The translations under genes and the position numbers were made by a program. Under the pieces are notes generated by a model. It had not been told where the DNA came from and ran no database searches. It saw only the letters and a list, made by a program, of their open reading frames with translations. 64,000 nt of DNA, taken from Terriglobia bacterium. GTDB taxonomy: Bacteria > Acidobacteriota > Terriglobia > UBA7540. Below are positions 35,076-43,845 of this stretch, in pieces. The stretch is from contig JAIQGH010000005.1 of the NCBI GenBank assembly GCA_020072655.1, positions 1 through 64,000 on the forward strand, written 5' to 3'. Numbering within the stretch: position 1 is the first letter of the stretch; the number at the start of each line of letters is the position of its first letter.

Positions 35076-35510
35076 ATGAACGTTGCCGACCTCGTTGCTT
35101 TCCGTGAAGAAGTCTATTCCCTGCCCGACTCCGCCACGGTCCATGACGCGGCGCGCTTCCTGCGTGACAAGGGGGTGCGCTCAGCGGGTGTATTCGACTC
35201 CGCGGGAAATCTTGTAGGCGTGGTCTCCCAAAGTGATGTTTCCGACAAGGTGGCGGCGGAGAACAAGTGCCCGGCATGGATGCGCGTCGCCGAGATTATG
35301 AGCAAGAACCCCGTCACCGTCTCTCCGCAAACCTCCCTCGAAGAATGCGCGCGTTTAATGGACAGGCACGGAATCTTCCATCTCGCCGTCGTCGATCCCG
35401 AGAAAGGATTTCGAGGGTTGATCTCGGTCCAGGATCTGCTTAAGGTGATCGCTTCCGATCACAAGGCGCGGGCGGATATGCTCGAAGCCTACATGTTTCC
35501 CCAACGGTAG
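35076..35510 (+). CDS. CBS domain-containing protein
   Basis: The 144-residue protein is made of a tandem CBS pair (Bateman module): the first around residues 10-60 (SATVHDAARFLRDKGVRSAGVFDSAGNLVGVVSQSDV) and the second around 70-130 (VAEIMSKNPVTVSPQTSLEECARLMDRHGIFHLAVVD...GLISVQDLL). Such stand-alone modules bind adenosine nucleotides and act as energy or redox sensors for a partner protein. No partner is fused or obvious. AGGAG lies at 35065-35069, and a dyad and direct repeat precede it. Confidence 0.88.
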   Translation: MNVADLVAFREEVYSLPDSATVHDAARFLRDKGVRSAGVFDSAGNLVGVVSQSDVSDKVAAENKCPAWMRVAEIMSKNPVTVSPQTSLEECARLMDRHGIFHLAVVDPEKGFRGLISVQDLLKVIASDHKARADMLEAYMFPQR

Positions 35511-35701
35511 GAGGTCCCGCCGCCGCAGATAGGCTGCTCGGACTTGCGCTCGCGCGTCTATTCTCGTTCACCCCAACTCGACTCCCAAAGCGCAATCAGA
35601 TTCCCGTCACCTGACCGATCCGGCGCTGGCTGGATTGACGACCCGAGGCGGCGGCTTATAATGAATTGATTCGTGCCAATTCCGGATATCGGAGAGTGTC
35701 C

Positions 35702-36148
35702 ATGCACACCCGTCACGAGTTGGAGCTGCAGTCCTCGCCATTAGCCCCGCTCCGCGCCGCCGGTTGCTCGATCGTCATAAGCCTTTGCACCCTGTGGCTA
35801 ACCAGTCCGGCATTTTCAGGTACGCAAGGCCAGACACCCGAAATCCCCGTCGTCAGGGCCGACGCGGGCCCTTGCTCCGCCGACTTCAGCATAAGCGACA
35901 GTGACCACAAGCCCCTGTACGACGCAAAGATCCAAGTGCAGGTGCGCTACGGGTTCATGAGCAAACGGAAAACCGATCTCGAGGTCGGGACGAACAGCGA
36001 CGGCAAGGCGAGAATCGAAGGCCTGCCGGAGAGAGCGCGCAAGCCTCTGGAGTTTCGCATCCATCACGGGGACAGGCAGAAATCCGTCAGCCAAGACCCG
36101 TCGAGCGAGTGCCACGCCAAGTTCACGGTCGTCCTTGCCGCGCAGTAG
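35702..36148 (+). CDS. secreted hypothetical protein
   Basis: From ATG 35702 (GGAGAG upstream) the protein has 148 residues with a signal peptide (core AGCSIVISLCTLWLTSPAFSG, about 19-39). The mature part has the beta-rich pattern SADFSISDSDHKPLYDAKIQVQVRYGF...TNSDGKARIEGLP, similar to carboxypeptidase-regulatory-like/Ig-like folds that bind outer-surface partners. Two cysteines could form a disulfide. The frame extends 12 codons upstream without support. No close family was recognised. Confidence 0.65.
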   Translation: MHTRHELELQSSPLAPLRAAGCSIVISLCTLWLTSPAFSGTQGQTPEIPVVRADAGPCSADFSISDSDHKPLYDAKIQVQVRYGFMSKRKTDLEVGTNSDGKARIEGLPERARKPLEFRIHHGDRQKSVSQDPSSECHAKFTVVLAAQ

Positions 36149-36376
36149 CCCGCCGCGGGGCGCGTCTAACGGCCCGCAGGTTGGCGAGCCGTTCAGCCAA
36201 TCGTGTTTGCGCACAGGCAGCCACTCCGCATTTCGAATCGGATGGCGGGGGGAGCGTCCTGGAACGGGTACTGGTCACCTGTAGGGCCAAGTCGGCGAAC
36301 TGCGGTGACCAGCGAAAGTAAAGCGAAGATGCCACGGCCGTACCCATGAAAGGCTGGCGGAAGCATGATGTCGGCG

Positions 36377-36404
36377 GTTGACATCACCCCGCATTTTGGT
36401 CAAC
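36377..36404. promoter_or_regulatory. dyad GTTGAC-N16-GTCAAC upstream of the MEDS gene
   Basis: Perfect 6-bp arms at 36377-36382 and 36399-36404 lie ten bases before the MEDS-domain start. The left arm contains TTGACA, but no -10 element at proper spacing was found, so an operator is more plausible than a consensus promoter. Confidence 0.3.
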
Positions 36405-36414
36405 ATAAGACTAT

Positions 36415-36948
36415 ATGGGTCTCGATTCGCTTCCCTCTGACGCCGGTTTGCCGGCGCCCTACCGCTGCCGATTCGTGGTTCGAAAGGAACGAGGGCCAGC
36501 AGAAGTGGTGCAGTTCGTAGCCTCAGGGCTCGAAATGGGTCAGCAGGTCGTCGTGGTGGCCGGTCCCGGGTGCCTCAAGGACCTGGCGCGCAGCCTGACC
36601 GAAAGCGGATTCCGCCCCGAGGCAATGCTTCGTAACGGGCGCCTGGTCTTCCTGACGGCGCCGGATTGCCTTTCGCAGCTTGAGGATCCTGAGAAGATTC
36701 TGCAGCGCGGACCGCTACGCCGCTCGATGTCCGTCGTGCGCTGGGTCACGGATTGGTCATGGGCCTATGCGGACGGCGCCGATACCTCGACGATCCTCGA
36801 CTACCAGCGGCGGGTGCACAGCTTCGCGCGCTCGCTGACCGCCCTGTCGCTCTGCACAGTCCACTGCACCAAGATGGCGCGCGGTTCCCTGCTGGCGATG
36901 CTGGCGGACCATCGCCGCGCCTTGCGCTTAGACAACCTGCCTGCTTGA
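36415..36948 (+). CDS. MEDS (DcmR-type sensory) domain protein
   Basis: The 177-residue protein is a single MEDS domain, as in DcmR and similar sensors. Features are the early FVxxxxE block, a P-loop-like RecA-related fold with VVVVAGPGCLKDLARSLTESGF, and the hydrophobic strand SVVRWVTDWSWAY followed by a YQRRVHSFARSL helix. MEDS domains sense small molecules, probably hydrocarbon derivatives, or regulate histidine kinases. No HTH or kinase is fused. The gene lacks a clear ribosome binding site and may be leaderless. Its position next to the pilus operon (opposite strand) gives no functional hint. Confidence 0.7.
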   Translation: MGLDSLPSDAGLPAPYRCRFVVRKERGPAEVVQFVASGLEMGQQVVVVAGPGCLKDLARSLTESGFRPEAMLRNGRLVFLTAPDCLSQLEDPEKILQRGPLRRSMSVVRWVTDWSWAYADGADTSTILDYQRRVHSFARSLTALSLCTVHCTKMARGSLLAMLADHRRALRLDNLPA

Positions 36949-37055
36949 GCTCCCTCCCCCATCAACACCGCTTGTAAGGCGCCCGGCTGCAGGTGAATAG
37001 CTCCGAAACTGCTTTTGCGGTGTTCAGCGTGTCGGATGCCCTTCAGCTTGAGACG

Positions 37056-37841
37056 TTATGGTGGTGATTGATCAATCAGGGGCGGAGTGGGCGGAAAACC
37101 TGGCATCCCACCGGGCCGACCGGTAGGAAAGGCGGAAGGCGGGGTACTCGGCTGGACGGGTCCCTGCGGCTGAGCACCCAGCGCGGGGACTCCGGCCGAG
37201 GAGTTGAGTTCCACGCCCAGAAATTCCCACTCGTTGTAATGGGTCTTGTTGTTCAGGACGCGAATGGATTTCCTCTTGCTCGTGCTCGCTACGCCGACGA
37301 TGAAAGCCCCCTGCATTTCCTTGTTATCTCCGAAGAACGCTGATTTTCCGCTGGATTTCTGTTCAGTTCCGGCGGCGGGAGCGCCCGCCGTCTGGTCCGA
37401 GCCGGAGCTTCCTCCCACCAGCGGCTTCGGGGCGGTTGGTTTGGCGAAAGTCAACGAGTCCAGCGGCGTGCCGTTCGCGTCGGCATGAATGAAGCGCCAC
37501 TTCCGGTCCTTGCTCATAGGGTCGGGATACTCGTGGCGCAAGAAGCGCATGCTGTTCGTCTGCAACAGTTCCTTGACCGACGTTGGGTATCTCTGGAACT
37601 GCCGACGGAAGAGGGCAATCGCGCGGGCATACTGATTGCCGCGAAAAATCAGCTCCTCCTCCTTCTCACGCTGCCCCTCGGTGTAAACGCTCGGCAGGGC
37701 CGCGGTCAGCGAAATCAGCAGCACCACCGCCAACATCATGACGATGAGGAGGGCGAAGCCGCCGGCGGAGGCTTCGGTCCGCAAGCCGCCCCGCGGCTTA
37801 CTGCGGGACCGGAAGCCGGATATTTTGGCGTGTGGTCTCAT
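37056..37841 (-). CDS. pseudopilin-like protein of the pilus/secretion operon
   Basis: The 261-residue protein has a basic leader followed by GG-FALLIVMMLAVVLLISLTAALP, a type-IV-pilin-like N-terminal helix in which the canonical Glu at +5 is replaced (A-L-L-I-V), as in minor pseudopilins such as GspK or GspX-like proteins. A helical segment with REKEEELIFRGNQYARAI resembles GspG-like proteins of bacterial MSHA/T2SS clusters. The C-terminal third is Pro/Gly-rich and probably disordered. It is the last gene of the 12-gene operon and overlaps the preceding gene by 44 bases. Confidence 0.7.
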   Translation of the reverse strand: MRPHAKISGFRSRSKPRGGLRTEASAGGFALLIVMMLAVVLLISLTAALPSVYTEGQREKEEELIFRGNQYARAIALFRRQFQRYPTSVKELLQTNSMRFLRHEYPDPMSKDRKWRFIHADANGTPLDSLTFAKPTAPKPLVGGSSGSDQTAGAPAAGTEQKSSGKSAFFGDNKEMQGAFIVGVASTSKRKSIRVLNNKTHYNEWEFLGVELNSSAGVPALGAQPQGPVQPSTPPSAFPTGRPGGMPGFPPTPPLIDQSPP

Positions 37842-38355
37842 CGCTAATCTCGACTTGCGAGGGCGAAATCTTCAGCACGTGGTAGCGTTTGGCAAAGCTC
37901 TCGCCGTCGTGAACGACATAGAGCTGATCTTCATCGGTGACGACAGCCTCGGGCGGGCCCCCGGCCCGCTCGGTGTACCCCAAGACCTTCAGGGGAGGCG
38001 GTGGCGGCGGGGGAGGAGGCGCGGCCGCCGCAGCGGTCGTACCGGGCGCAGCCGCCTGCTTCGGGACTTCGCGCGGGGGATACTCGAAAGGATTGCGCGC
38101 GAGCTCCGGGAGCGGCCGGCTCCCCGACTCCTGCAATTGCTGCAAGTTGATCCTGGGATCATAGCGAGCCAACTGATCGGGCTTCCCCGAGGCGGCCGCG
38201 CGGCTATGCGTCTCGCCCGAAGCGGCGGCGAGCGCTGCTGAGCGTGGACTCCCCGCGCGCCCCCTGCCCCGCACCACCAGGTTCAGAACCAACAGCGCGC
38301 AGACGACCGCCAGGAACGCGGTTGCCCACTTCTCGAATTGGAGTTTTCCGGTCAT
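37798..38355 (-). CDS. PilP/GspC-like protein (copy in pilMNOP block)
   Basis: The 185-residue protein has one N-terminal membrane helix (ATAFLAVVCALLVLNLVV), an Ala/Pro linker including ten consecutive prolines, and a C-terminal small beta-domain (LKVLGYTERAGGPPEAVVTDEDQLYVVHDGESFAKRYHVLKISPSQVEI). The domain matches the PilP/GspC homology region that links the inner-membrane complex to the secretin. Two other proteins of this operon carry the same domain. Its start overlaps the pilO-like stop by 4 bases. Confidence 0.7.
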   Translation of the reverse strand: MTGKLQFEKWATAFLAVVCALLVLNLVVRGRGRAGSPRSAALAAASGETHSRAAASGKPDQLARYDPRINLQQLQESGSRPLPELARNPFEYPPREVPKQAAAPGTTAAAAAPPPPPPPPPLKVLGYTERAGGPPEAVVTDEDQLYVVHDGESFAKRYHVLKISPSQVEISDETTRQNIRLPVPQ

Positions 38356-38900
38356 GGCGTCAGATAGAGGTCCGCCCCCACATTCAGCACCAGCGTGTGC
38401 CCTTCAACAGGCTGGATAGACAAATCGCGGAGGGCAATGAAATAGTCTGCGGTCTCCAGGGCGTGGGCAAAATTTAGCAGGTTCGAAAACGGCCCCTCGA
38501 CCGCGACTTCCAGCCCCAGCCGCTCCAGCGGCTCATCTTTTTCCTTGTCGAGCTTGTAGGTGATCCCGGTCATTTGCAGACCGGTCTGGTCCGTCAAGCG
38601 CCGAATCAGTCGGGCAGCTCGCGAGTATCCCTGGCGGCGCGGCGGGAGATGGCCTTTCATGAAGGCGGCCATCTGCTCCTCCGCGTCGGGAAGCGCCGCC
38701 TTGAATTTCTCCAGCCGTGCCACGCGGGCTCGCCCTTCTCGCATCTGGTCGCGCGCCGAAGCGTACTCAGCCTCTTTCGAAGCTCGCAGGGCGCGCAAGG
38801 GTCTCACCAGCGCGAGATAGAGGACCAAGTCGAGCGCCACCAGCCCCACAGCTGCGCCTTCCAGCACGCGCATCAGAGTTTTTCGCCGGCTTCTACTCAT
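38352..38900 (-). CDS. PilO-like inner membrane assembly protein
   Basis: From ATG 38900 there are 182 residues. A short basic N-terminus, one membrane helix (VLEGAAVGLVALDLVLYLALV), a coiled coil (ALRASKEAEYASARDQMREGRARVARLEKF) and a ferredoxin-like fold with LGLEVAVEGPFSNLLNFAHALETADYFIALRDLSIQP follow. This is the layout of PilO/GspM, which heterodimerises with PilN in the inner membrane. The frame is open upstream to 39116 but that part overlaps pilN. No obvious partner loss. Confidence 0.75.
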   Translation of the reverse strand: MSRSRRKTLMRVLEGAAVGLVALDLVLYLALVRPLRALRASKEAEYASARDQMREGRARVARLEKFKAALPDAEEQMAAFMKGHLPPRRQGYSRAARLIRRLTDQTGLQMTGITYKLDKEKDEPLERLGLEVAVEGPFSNLLNFAHALETADYFIALRDLSIQPVEGHTLVLNVGADLYLTP

Positions 38901-38916
38901 GCTGCTTTGCGCCGCC

Positions 38917-39492
38917 TCACTGCGGCACGCCACCCAGGTAACGAGCCCCACAGGAAATGGCCACGGGCTCGCTTTCCGTCCCTTGCTTGGCAAAACCCTG
39001 GCTAAGGATCGCCACATCCGCAAAATCAGCAGAGTCTTCGAGGTTGGCCAGGAACTTTTCCATCGCTTCCTCGCTTTTGCCCACCACCACGAAGCGCACC
39101 TGTCGGTCACCACCACTGTGCGTCAGAACCAGGCCAGACAGTCGCACATCCGGGGGAAGGAGCGGCGCCACTTTTTCGAAAAGGTCGGTGACCGAAAACT
39201 GCTTGCGGTCGATCAAGATGTTGACGAACTGCGCCTGGCGGTACATGTCGCGAAGCTGGGGCCGCTCCAGCTCTCGCCGAAGCGCCGATTCCTGCTCACG
39301 AACTTGCGCTTCTGTGCGCTGCAGTTCGACGACCGAGCGACGGACCGCCCGATACCGCCGGAAATCTCGCACCCCGACGCCGACGAGCAGGGCCAGCACC
39401 GCCAAACCGAGGACGATGGTCGGCACAGTCCACGCCAGCGCGTACCGCTCGCGCGCCCCGGGCATCCTCGATAGATTGAGAGTAATCCTCAT
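38917..39492 (-). CDS. PilN-like inner membrane assembly protein
   Basis: The 191-residue protein begins MRITLNLSRMP, which matches the PilN N-terminus (I-N-L-I-P) that docks onto PilM. One membrane helix (VPTIVLGLAVLALLVGVGV), a coiled coil and a ferredoxin-like domain (FVNILIDRKQFSVTDLFEKVAPLLPPDVRLSGLVL) follow. It overlaps the pilM-like gene by 4 bases and is followed closely by pilO. It belongs to the alignment complex of type IV pili or the GspL/M equivalents of T2SS. Confidence 0.8.
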   Translation of the reverse strand: MRITLNLSRMPGARERYALAWTVPTIVLGLAVLALLVGVGVRDFRRYRAVRRSVVELQRTEAQVREQESALRRELERPQLRDMYRQAQFVNILIDRKQFSVTDLFEKVAPLLPPDVRLSGLVLTHSGGDRQVRFVVVGKSEEAMEKFLANLEDSADFADVAILSQGFAKQGTESEPVAISCGARYLGGVPQ

Positions 39493-40463
39493 GATGCCGA
39501 TCCGGCATTCGAGACCAGCCCAGCCACCGGCGCGCCGAACTGCTCGAAAAGCCTCCGCTCTTCCGCGCGGAGGATCGAAGCTATCTCGGCCCGCGGCTTG
39601 AGCACTTGCACTTCCTGCGAGGTAGCTTCCGCGAGGGCGTGAACCATCTCCGGGCTGGCCGCGGGACGCGCGCAGAGCCAGGTCTCGCCGAGATCCGGAT
39701 GCAGCCGGTCGCGCGCGCTGGCGAGAATGCGCATTGCTTCGGCCGCCACTTCGCGGGCCACATCGCCCTCCGCGCCCCCGAGGTCCCGAGTTCTCCAGAT
39801 GCAGGGGCGCCCGGCGAAGACTACGACGGTCGTAACCCAGCGCGAGCAGACATGCAGCAGGAGATGTCCGCGCCGATCGTCTGCCGGGAGCAAGGGCAGC
39901 AACGTCAACGTCGCCGGAAGAATCAGACCGGCGCCACCGTTGCCGGAGTCAAACGCTGCTTCGTACTCCGCGAGCACGGCCATGCGCGCCGCCACCGCCA
40001 GGACTTCGACCTGGCCCGGCTCGCGCGCCAGAACCTGAAAGGACACGAGGGCTTCCTCCGGAGGATAAGGAAGTTTCTCCTTCATCCGCCAGCGGATAAG
40101 CGCCTCGGCCTCGGAGGCGTTGTCGGGCAGGGTCTCAAAAGTCAAGATGCCCACGCGGGCCGCGCCGTCGGGCAGCACCAGCCCGTAGCTGCCGCTGTTC
40201 CCGACTCCCGCGGCGACGCTCGCGAGGGCGCGGCGGAGCTCGTCGCTGTTGGCGACATTCGCCCGGGCCAGATGAGGCTCGATGCTGTGCGGCGCAACCG
40301 GCGCCATCCCCACGTGCCGCAAACGGCGCGCGTGGCGCCCCAAACCTTCCAGGCGCGCCCCGAGCACAAACTCCGGCTCGATCTCGAAGAGCACCGCCGG
40401 CAACTTGAATCGCGCCGTGCCGCGAGCCGAAAACAGCCGTTTGCTCCACCCTTGCCAGTCCAT
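39489..40463 (-). CDS. PilM-like cytoplasmic assembly protein
   Basis: The 324-residue protein resembles PilM, an actin-like (ASKHA-fold) cytoplasmic protein. It has SELRRALASVAAGVG-type helices, GLVLPDGAARVGILTFETLP, the conserved EALIRWRMKEKLPYPPEEALVSFQVL segment used by PilM/GspL, and a second half with LLLHVCSRWVTTVVVFAGRPCIWRTRDLGG. The canonical nucleotide-binding glycines are weak, as in divergent PilM/GspL proteins. It lies between gspE and pilN and overlaps the latter, as in pilMNOP operons. Confidence 0.75.
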   Translation of the reverse strand: MDWQGWSKRLFSARGTARFKLPAVLFEIEPEFVLGARLEGLGRHARRLRHVGMAPVAPHSIEPHLARANVANSDELRRALASVAAGVGNSGSYGLVLPDGAARVGILTFETLPDNASEAEALIRWRMKEKLPYPPEEALVSFQVLAREPGQVEVLAVAARMAVLAEYEAAFDSGNGGAGLILPATLTLLPLLPADDRRGHLLLHVCSRWVTTVVVFAGRPCIWRTRDLGGAEGDVAREVAAEAMRILASARDRLHPDLGETWLCARPAASPEMVHALAEATSQEVQVLKPRAEIASILRAEERRLFEQFGAPVAGLVSNAGSAS

Positions 40464-40468
40464 GGCCT

Positions 40469-42076
40469 CTACTCGACGAACGTCACCTTATTGATCTCGC
40501 GCAGCGTCGTAACGCCCAGCCGGACCTTCTCGAGCGCTGCCTCTCGCAAGGTTACCATGCCTTCCTGGCGCGCCACGCGGCGAATTTCCGCGGTCGGCCG
40601 CTTGTCCAGGATCAATTCCCGGATGTGATCCGACAGCGCCAGCAACTCGCCGATCGCCGTGCGGCCGCGGAACCCCGTCTGGTTGCAATTCGGGCAGCCC
40701 GCTCCTTCATAGAACTCCACTCCCGCCCAGGCCTGGCGGTCGAGCCCGGATTCCTCGAGCAGTTCCGGCGGAGCCTCGGCGGGACGCTTGCAGGCCTCGC
40801 AAATCGTCCTCACCAGGCGCTGGGCAAGAATGCAGTTCAGCGCCGAGACAAAGTTGTAAGGCTCCACGCCCATGTTCAGGAAGCGGCTCAGCACGTCCAC
40901 GACGTTGTTGGCGTGGACGGTCGTGAACACCAGGTGGCCGGTCAGCGCCGACTGGATGGCGATCTGCGCCGTCTCGTTGTCGCGGATCTCGCCCACCATG
41001 ATCTTGTCCGGGTCGTGGCGGAGGATGGAGCGCAGCCCGCGCGCGAAGGTGAGGCCCTTTTTCTCATTGACGGGAATCTGCGTGATGCCGCGGAGCTGGT
41101 ACTCGACCGGGTCTTCGATGGTAATGATTTTATCTTCGTCGGTCTTGATCTCGGAGAGGGCCGCATAGAGCGTGGTGGTCTTGCCACTGCCGGTGGGCCC
41201 GGTGACGAGCACCATGCCGTAGGGCTCGCGGATAAACCGCCGCAGCCGCTTCAACTCGCGGTCGGAGATGCCCAGCACGTAGAGCCGCAACTGGCGGAAC
41301 TTTTCGTGCAGCGATTCCTTGTCGAGGATGCGGAGGACCGCGTCCTCGCCGTGGATGGAGGGCATGATCGATACGCGGAAGTCGATGGGGCGGCCGCGAT
41401 AGCGGACGCGGAAGCGGCCGTCCTGCGGCACGCGCCGCTCGGCGATATCGAGCTCCGCCATGACTTTGATGCGCGTGATGAGGTTCGACTGGAACTCACG
41501 CGCCAGGGGCGTCATGGCCTGCTGGAGCACGCCATCGATGCGGTACTTCACGACCACCGCATTGTCACGGCTTTCGATATGGATGTCGCTCGCCCGCTGT
41601 TCGAGCCCGGCGAAGATGATGGTGTCCACGAGGCGGATCATGGGGCTCTGGGCGCGCTCCTCGACCAGTTGCTCGAGGGAGAGTCCCTCGTCGTTGCTCT
41701 CCTCGTCGCGGATCACGTCCAGCCGGAATTCTTCCGTCGCCTCCTCGAGCACGCGCTGCGAAGGCTCCGTCTTGCGGAGGAATTCCCGCACCTGGCTCGC
41801 CGCGGCCACGCGCACAATCAACTGGCGGTCGAGCTTCATCTCGAGCTCGTCGAGGCGGGCGAGGTCCGACGGATCGCCGACCACGATTTCGAGCTGGTGG
41901 TCGTGGGCGCCGAGCGGCAGAAACTCGTAGCGCACCATCAGTTCGAGGGGAATCGTGCGCAGGAGGTCAATGTCGGGGCGAGAGTCGCGCAAGTCCACGA
42001 ATTCGAACTGGTAGCGCGCCGCCAACTGGCGCGCCTGTTCCATTTCCGCCTTTAGGTCAACCGCCGTATCTGCCAT
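40469..42076 (-). CDS. GspE/PilB family assembly ATPase
   Basis: The 535-residue hexameric ATPase powers pilus assembly or type II secretion. An N-terminal GspE_N/MshEN domain (about 20-110) precedes the ATPase. The latter has ASDIHIE, Walker A GPTGSGKTTTLYAAL, the Asp box IITIEDPVEYQLRGITQIPVN, Walker B region LRHDPDKIMVGEIRD and His box TGHLVFTTVHANN. A four-cysteine zinc element (CEACKRP...CPNCNQTGFRGR) typical of GspE/PilB extension ATPases follows. PilT-type retraction ATPases lack this zinc element. GGGAGA precedes ATG 42076. Confidence 0.95.
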   Translation of the reverse strand: MADTAVDLKAEMEQARQLAARYQFEFVDLRDSRPDIDLLRTIPLELMVRYEFLPLGAHDHQLEIVVGDPSDLARLDELEMKLDRQLIVRVAAASQVREFLRKTEPSQRVLEEATEEFRLDVIRDEESNDEGLSLEQLVEERAQSPMIRLVDTIIFAGLEQRASDIHIESRDNAVVVKYRIDGVLQQAMTPLAREFQSNLITRIKVMAELDIAERRVPQDGRFRVRYRGRPIDFRVSIMPSIHGEDAVLRILDKESLHEKFRQLRLYVLGISDRELKRLRRFIREPYGMVLVTGPTGSGKTTTLYAALSEIKTDEDKIITIEDPVEYQLRGITQIPVNEKKGLTFARGLRSILRHDPDKIMVGEIRDNETAQIAIQSALTGHLVFTTVHANNVVDVLSRFLNMGVEPYNFVSALNCILAQRLVRTICEACKRPAEAPPELLEESGLDRQAWAGVEFYEGAGCPNCNQTGFRGRTAIGELLALSDHIRELILDKRPTAEIRRVARQEGMVTLREAALEKVRLGVTTLREINKVTFVE

Positions 42077-42144
42077 ATTCCATCTCCCGGACTACACCGC
42101 CAAGGGAAGACGACGAGCCCGCGTCCCGGTCTTCGCCTCGGCGC

Positions 42145-43347
42145 TCAGTGCACTTGCGCCGCCATCGAAAACAGCGGCAGATAGAACGCGATCAGGATGA
42201 ACGCCACCACCACCGCGATCGACGCAATCATCAAGGGATCCACCAGCGCCACGAGGGTGGCGAGATCAATATTCACATCCTCTTCGAAGAACTCGGCGAG
42301 GCCTTCGAGCATCGAGGGCAGCGCCCCGGTGGTCTCTCCGACCTCCAGCATGTCAAGGGCGACCTCCGGGAAAAATCCCGTTCCCTTCAAACTGGCGCTG
42401 AGCGAGCGGCCGGTGGTGACCTCTGCCTGCGCCTGTCCAATCGCCCGCGCGAGCAAGGGGCTCGAGACTGAATCCCGCGCGGTCTCGAGGGCGGAGACGA
42501 TGGGGATGCCCCCCTGCAGCAGCGTGGCGAGGGTCCGCGCAAACTCCGCAACCGAGAACTTCAGCAGCAGCTTGCCCACCACGGGCAGCCGCAACTTGAC
42601 GCGGTCCCACCCCAGCCGCGTGGCCGGCGAACTCCAGGCGGCGCGCAGCAGCAGGGCGGCGCCCACGATGGCCGCCAGGATGACGGGCCCCAGCCGCTTC
42701 ACTCCCAGCGAGAATTCGATGACGAACCGCGTCAGAGCCGGAAGCTCCACCCCCAGGTCGGAATAAAGCAGCGCGAACCGCGGCACAATAAACGTAATGA
42801 CGAAAGCGATCAGGCCCGACAGGAAAACCAGGAGAAACGCCGGATAGATCAGCGCGGAAAGAAACTTCTTGCGGAAACTGCGCGTGGCCTTCTGATAAGT
42901 GATGTATTGCCCCAGCACGCGGTCGAGGTTGCCACTGCGCTCGCCCGCGCGCAGGCTGGCGGAGTAAATCTTGGGGAATTGGCCAATCTCTTCAAAAGCC
43001 TCCGACAGCAAGTCGCCGGCCCGCACGCGCTCGCGGATGTCCTCGAGCGCCACTCGCAGCTCCTCGCTGCGCGTCTGCCGCGCCAGCATGTCGAGCGACT
43101 TCTGAAGCGGCAGCCCCGACTTCGAAAGGGTCAGGAATTGCTGGTTGAAAACCAGGAAGTCGTCCGGCCGGATGCGCCGCCGCCGCATCCCCCGCAGCCG
43201 CGCGCGCAGCAATTCCTTGGGCTCGATCGAGAAGACGTAATAGCCCGCCGCCTGCAGGCGCTGCCGCAACTCCGCCTCGGAAAGAGCCTCCTCGGTCTGA
43301 TTCAGAACCCGGCCCGCCGCCGTTCCGATTTTGCAGAGGAATTCCAT
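42145..43347 (-). CDS. GspF/PilC family inner membrane platform protein
   Basis: From ATG 43347 the protein has 400 residues with two GspF domains of four-helix type separated by membrane helices. Domain 1 has FNQQFLTLSKSGLPLQKSLDMLARQ (about 75-99) and domain 2 has EFARTLATLLQGGIPIVSALETARDSV. Three membrane segments lie at about 175-200, 215-240 and 370-395. The frame is open upstream to 43689, but that region antisense-reads the pseudopilin gene and a heptamer array, so it is excluded. It is the rotating platform that couples the ATPase to pilin extraction. Confidence 0.92.
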   Translation of the reverse strand: MEFLCKIGTAAGRVLNQTEEALSEAELRQRLQAAGYYVFSIEPKELLRARLRGMRRRRIRPDDFLVFNQQFLTLSKSGLPLQKSLDMLARQTRSEELRVALEDIRERVRAGDLLSEAFEEIGQFPKIYSASLRAGERSGNLDRVLGQYITYQKATRSFRKKFLSALIYPAFLLVFLSGLIAFVITFIVPRFALLYSDLGVELPALTRFVIEFSLGVKRLGPVILAAIVGAALLLRAAWSSPATRLGWDRVKLRLPVVGKLLLKFSVAEFARTLATLLQGGIPIVSALETARDSVSSPLLARAIGQAQAEVTTGRSLSASLKGTGFFPEVALDMLEVGETTGALPSMLEGLAEFFEEDVNIDLATLVALVDPLMIASIAVVVAFILIAFYLPLFSMAAQVH

Positions 43348-43353
43348 TTTGAG

Positions 43354-43443
43354 TTGTCCCTTGTCCTTTGTCCCTTGTCCGGGGTCTGAACTGAGAGCTG
43401 CGCTAACCCGCCGACCAAGGACAATGGACAAATGACCAGGGAC
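43354..43443. repeat. inverted heptamer arrays between pseudopilin and gspF genes
   Basis: 43354-43380 consists of four near-identical tandem 7-mers TTGTCCY. 43419-43443 has the inverse type (GGACAAT, GGACAAA and similar). They fill the gap of about 100 bases between the pseudopilin stop and the gspF start. Confidence 0.75.
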
Positions 43444-43450
43444 GTCAACC

Positions 43451-43834
43451 TCACCAACTGCTATACGGCGTCCCGTCCAGTGACGTTTCTTCCGAGCCGC
43501 TGTGGACGTCCACGATGCCGGGAACGCCCTGGCTCGATCCCGGGATGGGGACATCCTCGAGATCCACCTGCCACGTCTGATTCGACCGCGTGAAAGGATC
43601 CGCCGGCAGGCCTCCCCGCAGGTAGCCCGCCTCGACCAGCTCGTCCAACGACTGGGGAGGACGCTGCTTGTCGAGCGTGAACTGGTCAATCAGAGAGCGC
43701 ATCGTGTACAGATCGTCCCGCAGCACGGCTTCCCGAGCCCGGACGATCGCCACCTGATATGTCGGAAACGCGAAAGAGGCGAGAATGAGAATCAGCGTCA
43801 GGACCACCATCAGCTCGAGAAGCGTGAAGCCCAT
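43451..43834 (-). CDS. type II secretion/type IV pilus pseudopilin
   Basis: The mature sequence starts FTLLELMVVLTLILILASFAFPTYQVAIVRAREAV, a classical class-I pilin helix with Glu at +5, followed by LYTMRSLIDQFTLDKQRPPQSLDELVEAGYLRGGLPADPFT, typical of GspG major pseudopilins. The prepilin peptidase site is G|FTLLE. The start is problematic: ATG 43834 leaves a two-residue leader (M-G), whereas a longer leader beginning at MKWTGAKG or MRSLLMKW (about 43930-43948) would include a heptamer array that has apparently been inserted. GspG-like proteins polymerise into the secretion pseudopilus. Confidence 0.8.
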   Translation of the reverse strand: MGFTLLELMVVLTLILILASFAFPTYQVAIVRAREAVLRDDLYTMRSLIDQFTLDKQRPPQSLDELVEAGYLRGGLPADPFTRSNQTWQVDLEDVPIPGSSQGVPGIVDVHSGSEETSLDGTPYSSW

Positions 43835-43845
43835 TGGGCTCGCGC

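Noticed and set aside
36377-36410. Sigma-70 promoter with TTGACA box before the MEDS gene
   Set aside because: No acceptable -10 hexamer at 16-18 bp; the dyad reading is better supported.
40625-42055. 476-residue ORF antisense to the GspE/PilB gene
   Set aside because: A long shadow in GC-rich DNA; the opposite strand has complete ATPase motifs.
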